Source: Bartonella sp. ML69XJBT (GTDB lineage Bacteria; Pseudomonadota; Alphaproteobacteria; Rhizobiales; Rhizobiaceae). Taken from it: a DNA stretch of 64,000 nt. The number at the start of each line of letters is the position of its first letter. Position 1 is the first letter of the stretch. The position numbers and the translations under genes were made by a program. Below are positions 63,917 to 64,000 of this stretch, in pieces. The notes beneath the pieces were generated by a model that searched no databases, was not told where the DNA came from, and saw only the letters and a program-made list of their open reading frames with translations. The stretch is taken from assembly GCF_028618515.1 (NCBI RefSeq), contig NZ_JAQITB010000001.1, forward strand, positions 120,651 to 184,650. The letters are read 5' to 3'.

Positions 63917-64000
63917 ACAACACGCCATACACTCAACTCTTTTATAATCTGTATTTTATATGATTCTCACAAAGAATCATTTAGCTGCTATCACCATCAT

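Overview
The window looks like chromosome of a Bartonella species, an alphaproteobacterium of the order Hyphomicrobiales. The evidence is low G+C, long gene-free AT-rich gaps, alphaproteobacterial gene blocks (lptC-lptA-lptB-ptsN, accD-folC, addB-addA-trxA, ubiE-ubiB-coaBC, tamA-tamB), a class I lysyl-tRNA synthetase, a DivL-type kinase with Tyr in place of His, and a small secreted protein of the invasion-associated locus B (IalB) family. The species cannot be named from this sequence alone. No tRNA, rRNA, CRISPR array or complete mobile element was found.

Layout. 1-6.0 kb: the 3' part of polA, an endonuclease/exonuclease/phosphatase protein, a Bax-inhibitor-1 membrane protein, and a truncated LplT/Aas-like transporter-acyltransferase. 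6.4-9.4 kb: a minus-strand run of lspA, two RNA methyltransferase genes, a LapA-domain gene and ihfB. 9.6-13.4 kb: lptC, lptA and lptB for LPS transport, then ptsN. Between lptB and ptsN lies what I read as the wreck of hpf, the ribosome hibernation factor gene. 15.0-22.6 kb: the IalB-like gene, rlmN, a LysE-family exporter, argG, a remnant of an EamA-type transporter, lysK and prfC. 23.0-36.1 kb: a long minus-strand block of ahcY, divL, a tsaE/kinase fusion, addB, addA and trxA.

37.2-41.7 kb (minus): an NDUFA9-type NAD-binding protein, folC, accD and a CysZ-like membrane protein. 43.3-49.7 kb (minus): coaBC with a ribbon-helix-helix domain at its N-terminus, then ubiB, ubiE and gyrB. 50.8-60.4 kb: an orphan amino-acid-binding protein, comM/yifB, and the outer-membrane translocation pair tamA-tamB. 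62.0-63.8 kb: an MsbA-like ABC exporter.

Most genes are housekeeping genes. Two envelope systems dominate: Lpt plus MsbA-like for LPS, and TamAB for outer-membrane proteins or lipids. The main unusual content is in the gaps. At least seven of them share an interspersed repeat of about 300 bp. I decode it as degenerate copies of the 5' end of a phage or island integrase gene (tyrosine recombinase, DUF4102-type N-terminus) with its upstream region. The window also holds 19 perfect copies of a heptamer and several decayed or missing genes (hpf, the acyl-ACP synthetase part of Aas, an EamA transporter), which fits genome reduction in a host-restricted lineage. I found no clearly new multi-gene system.
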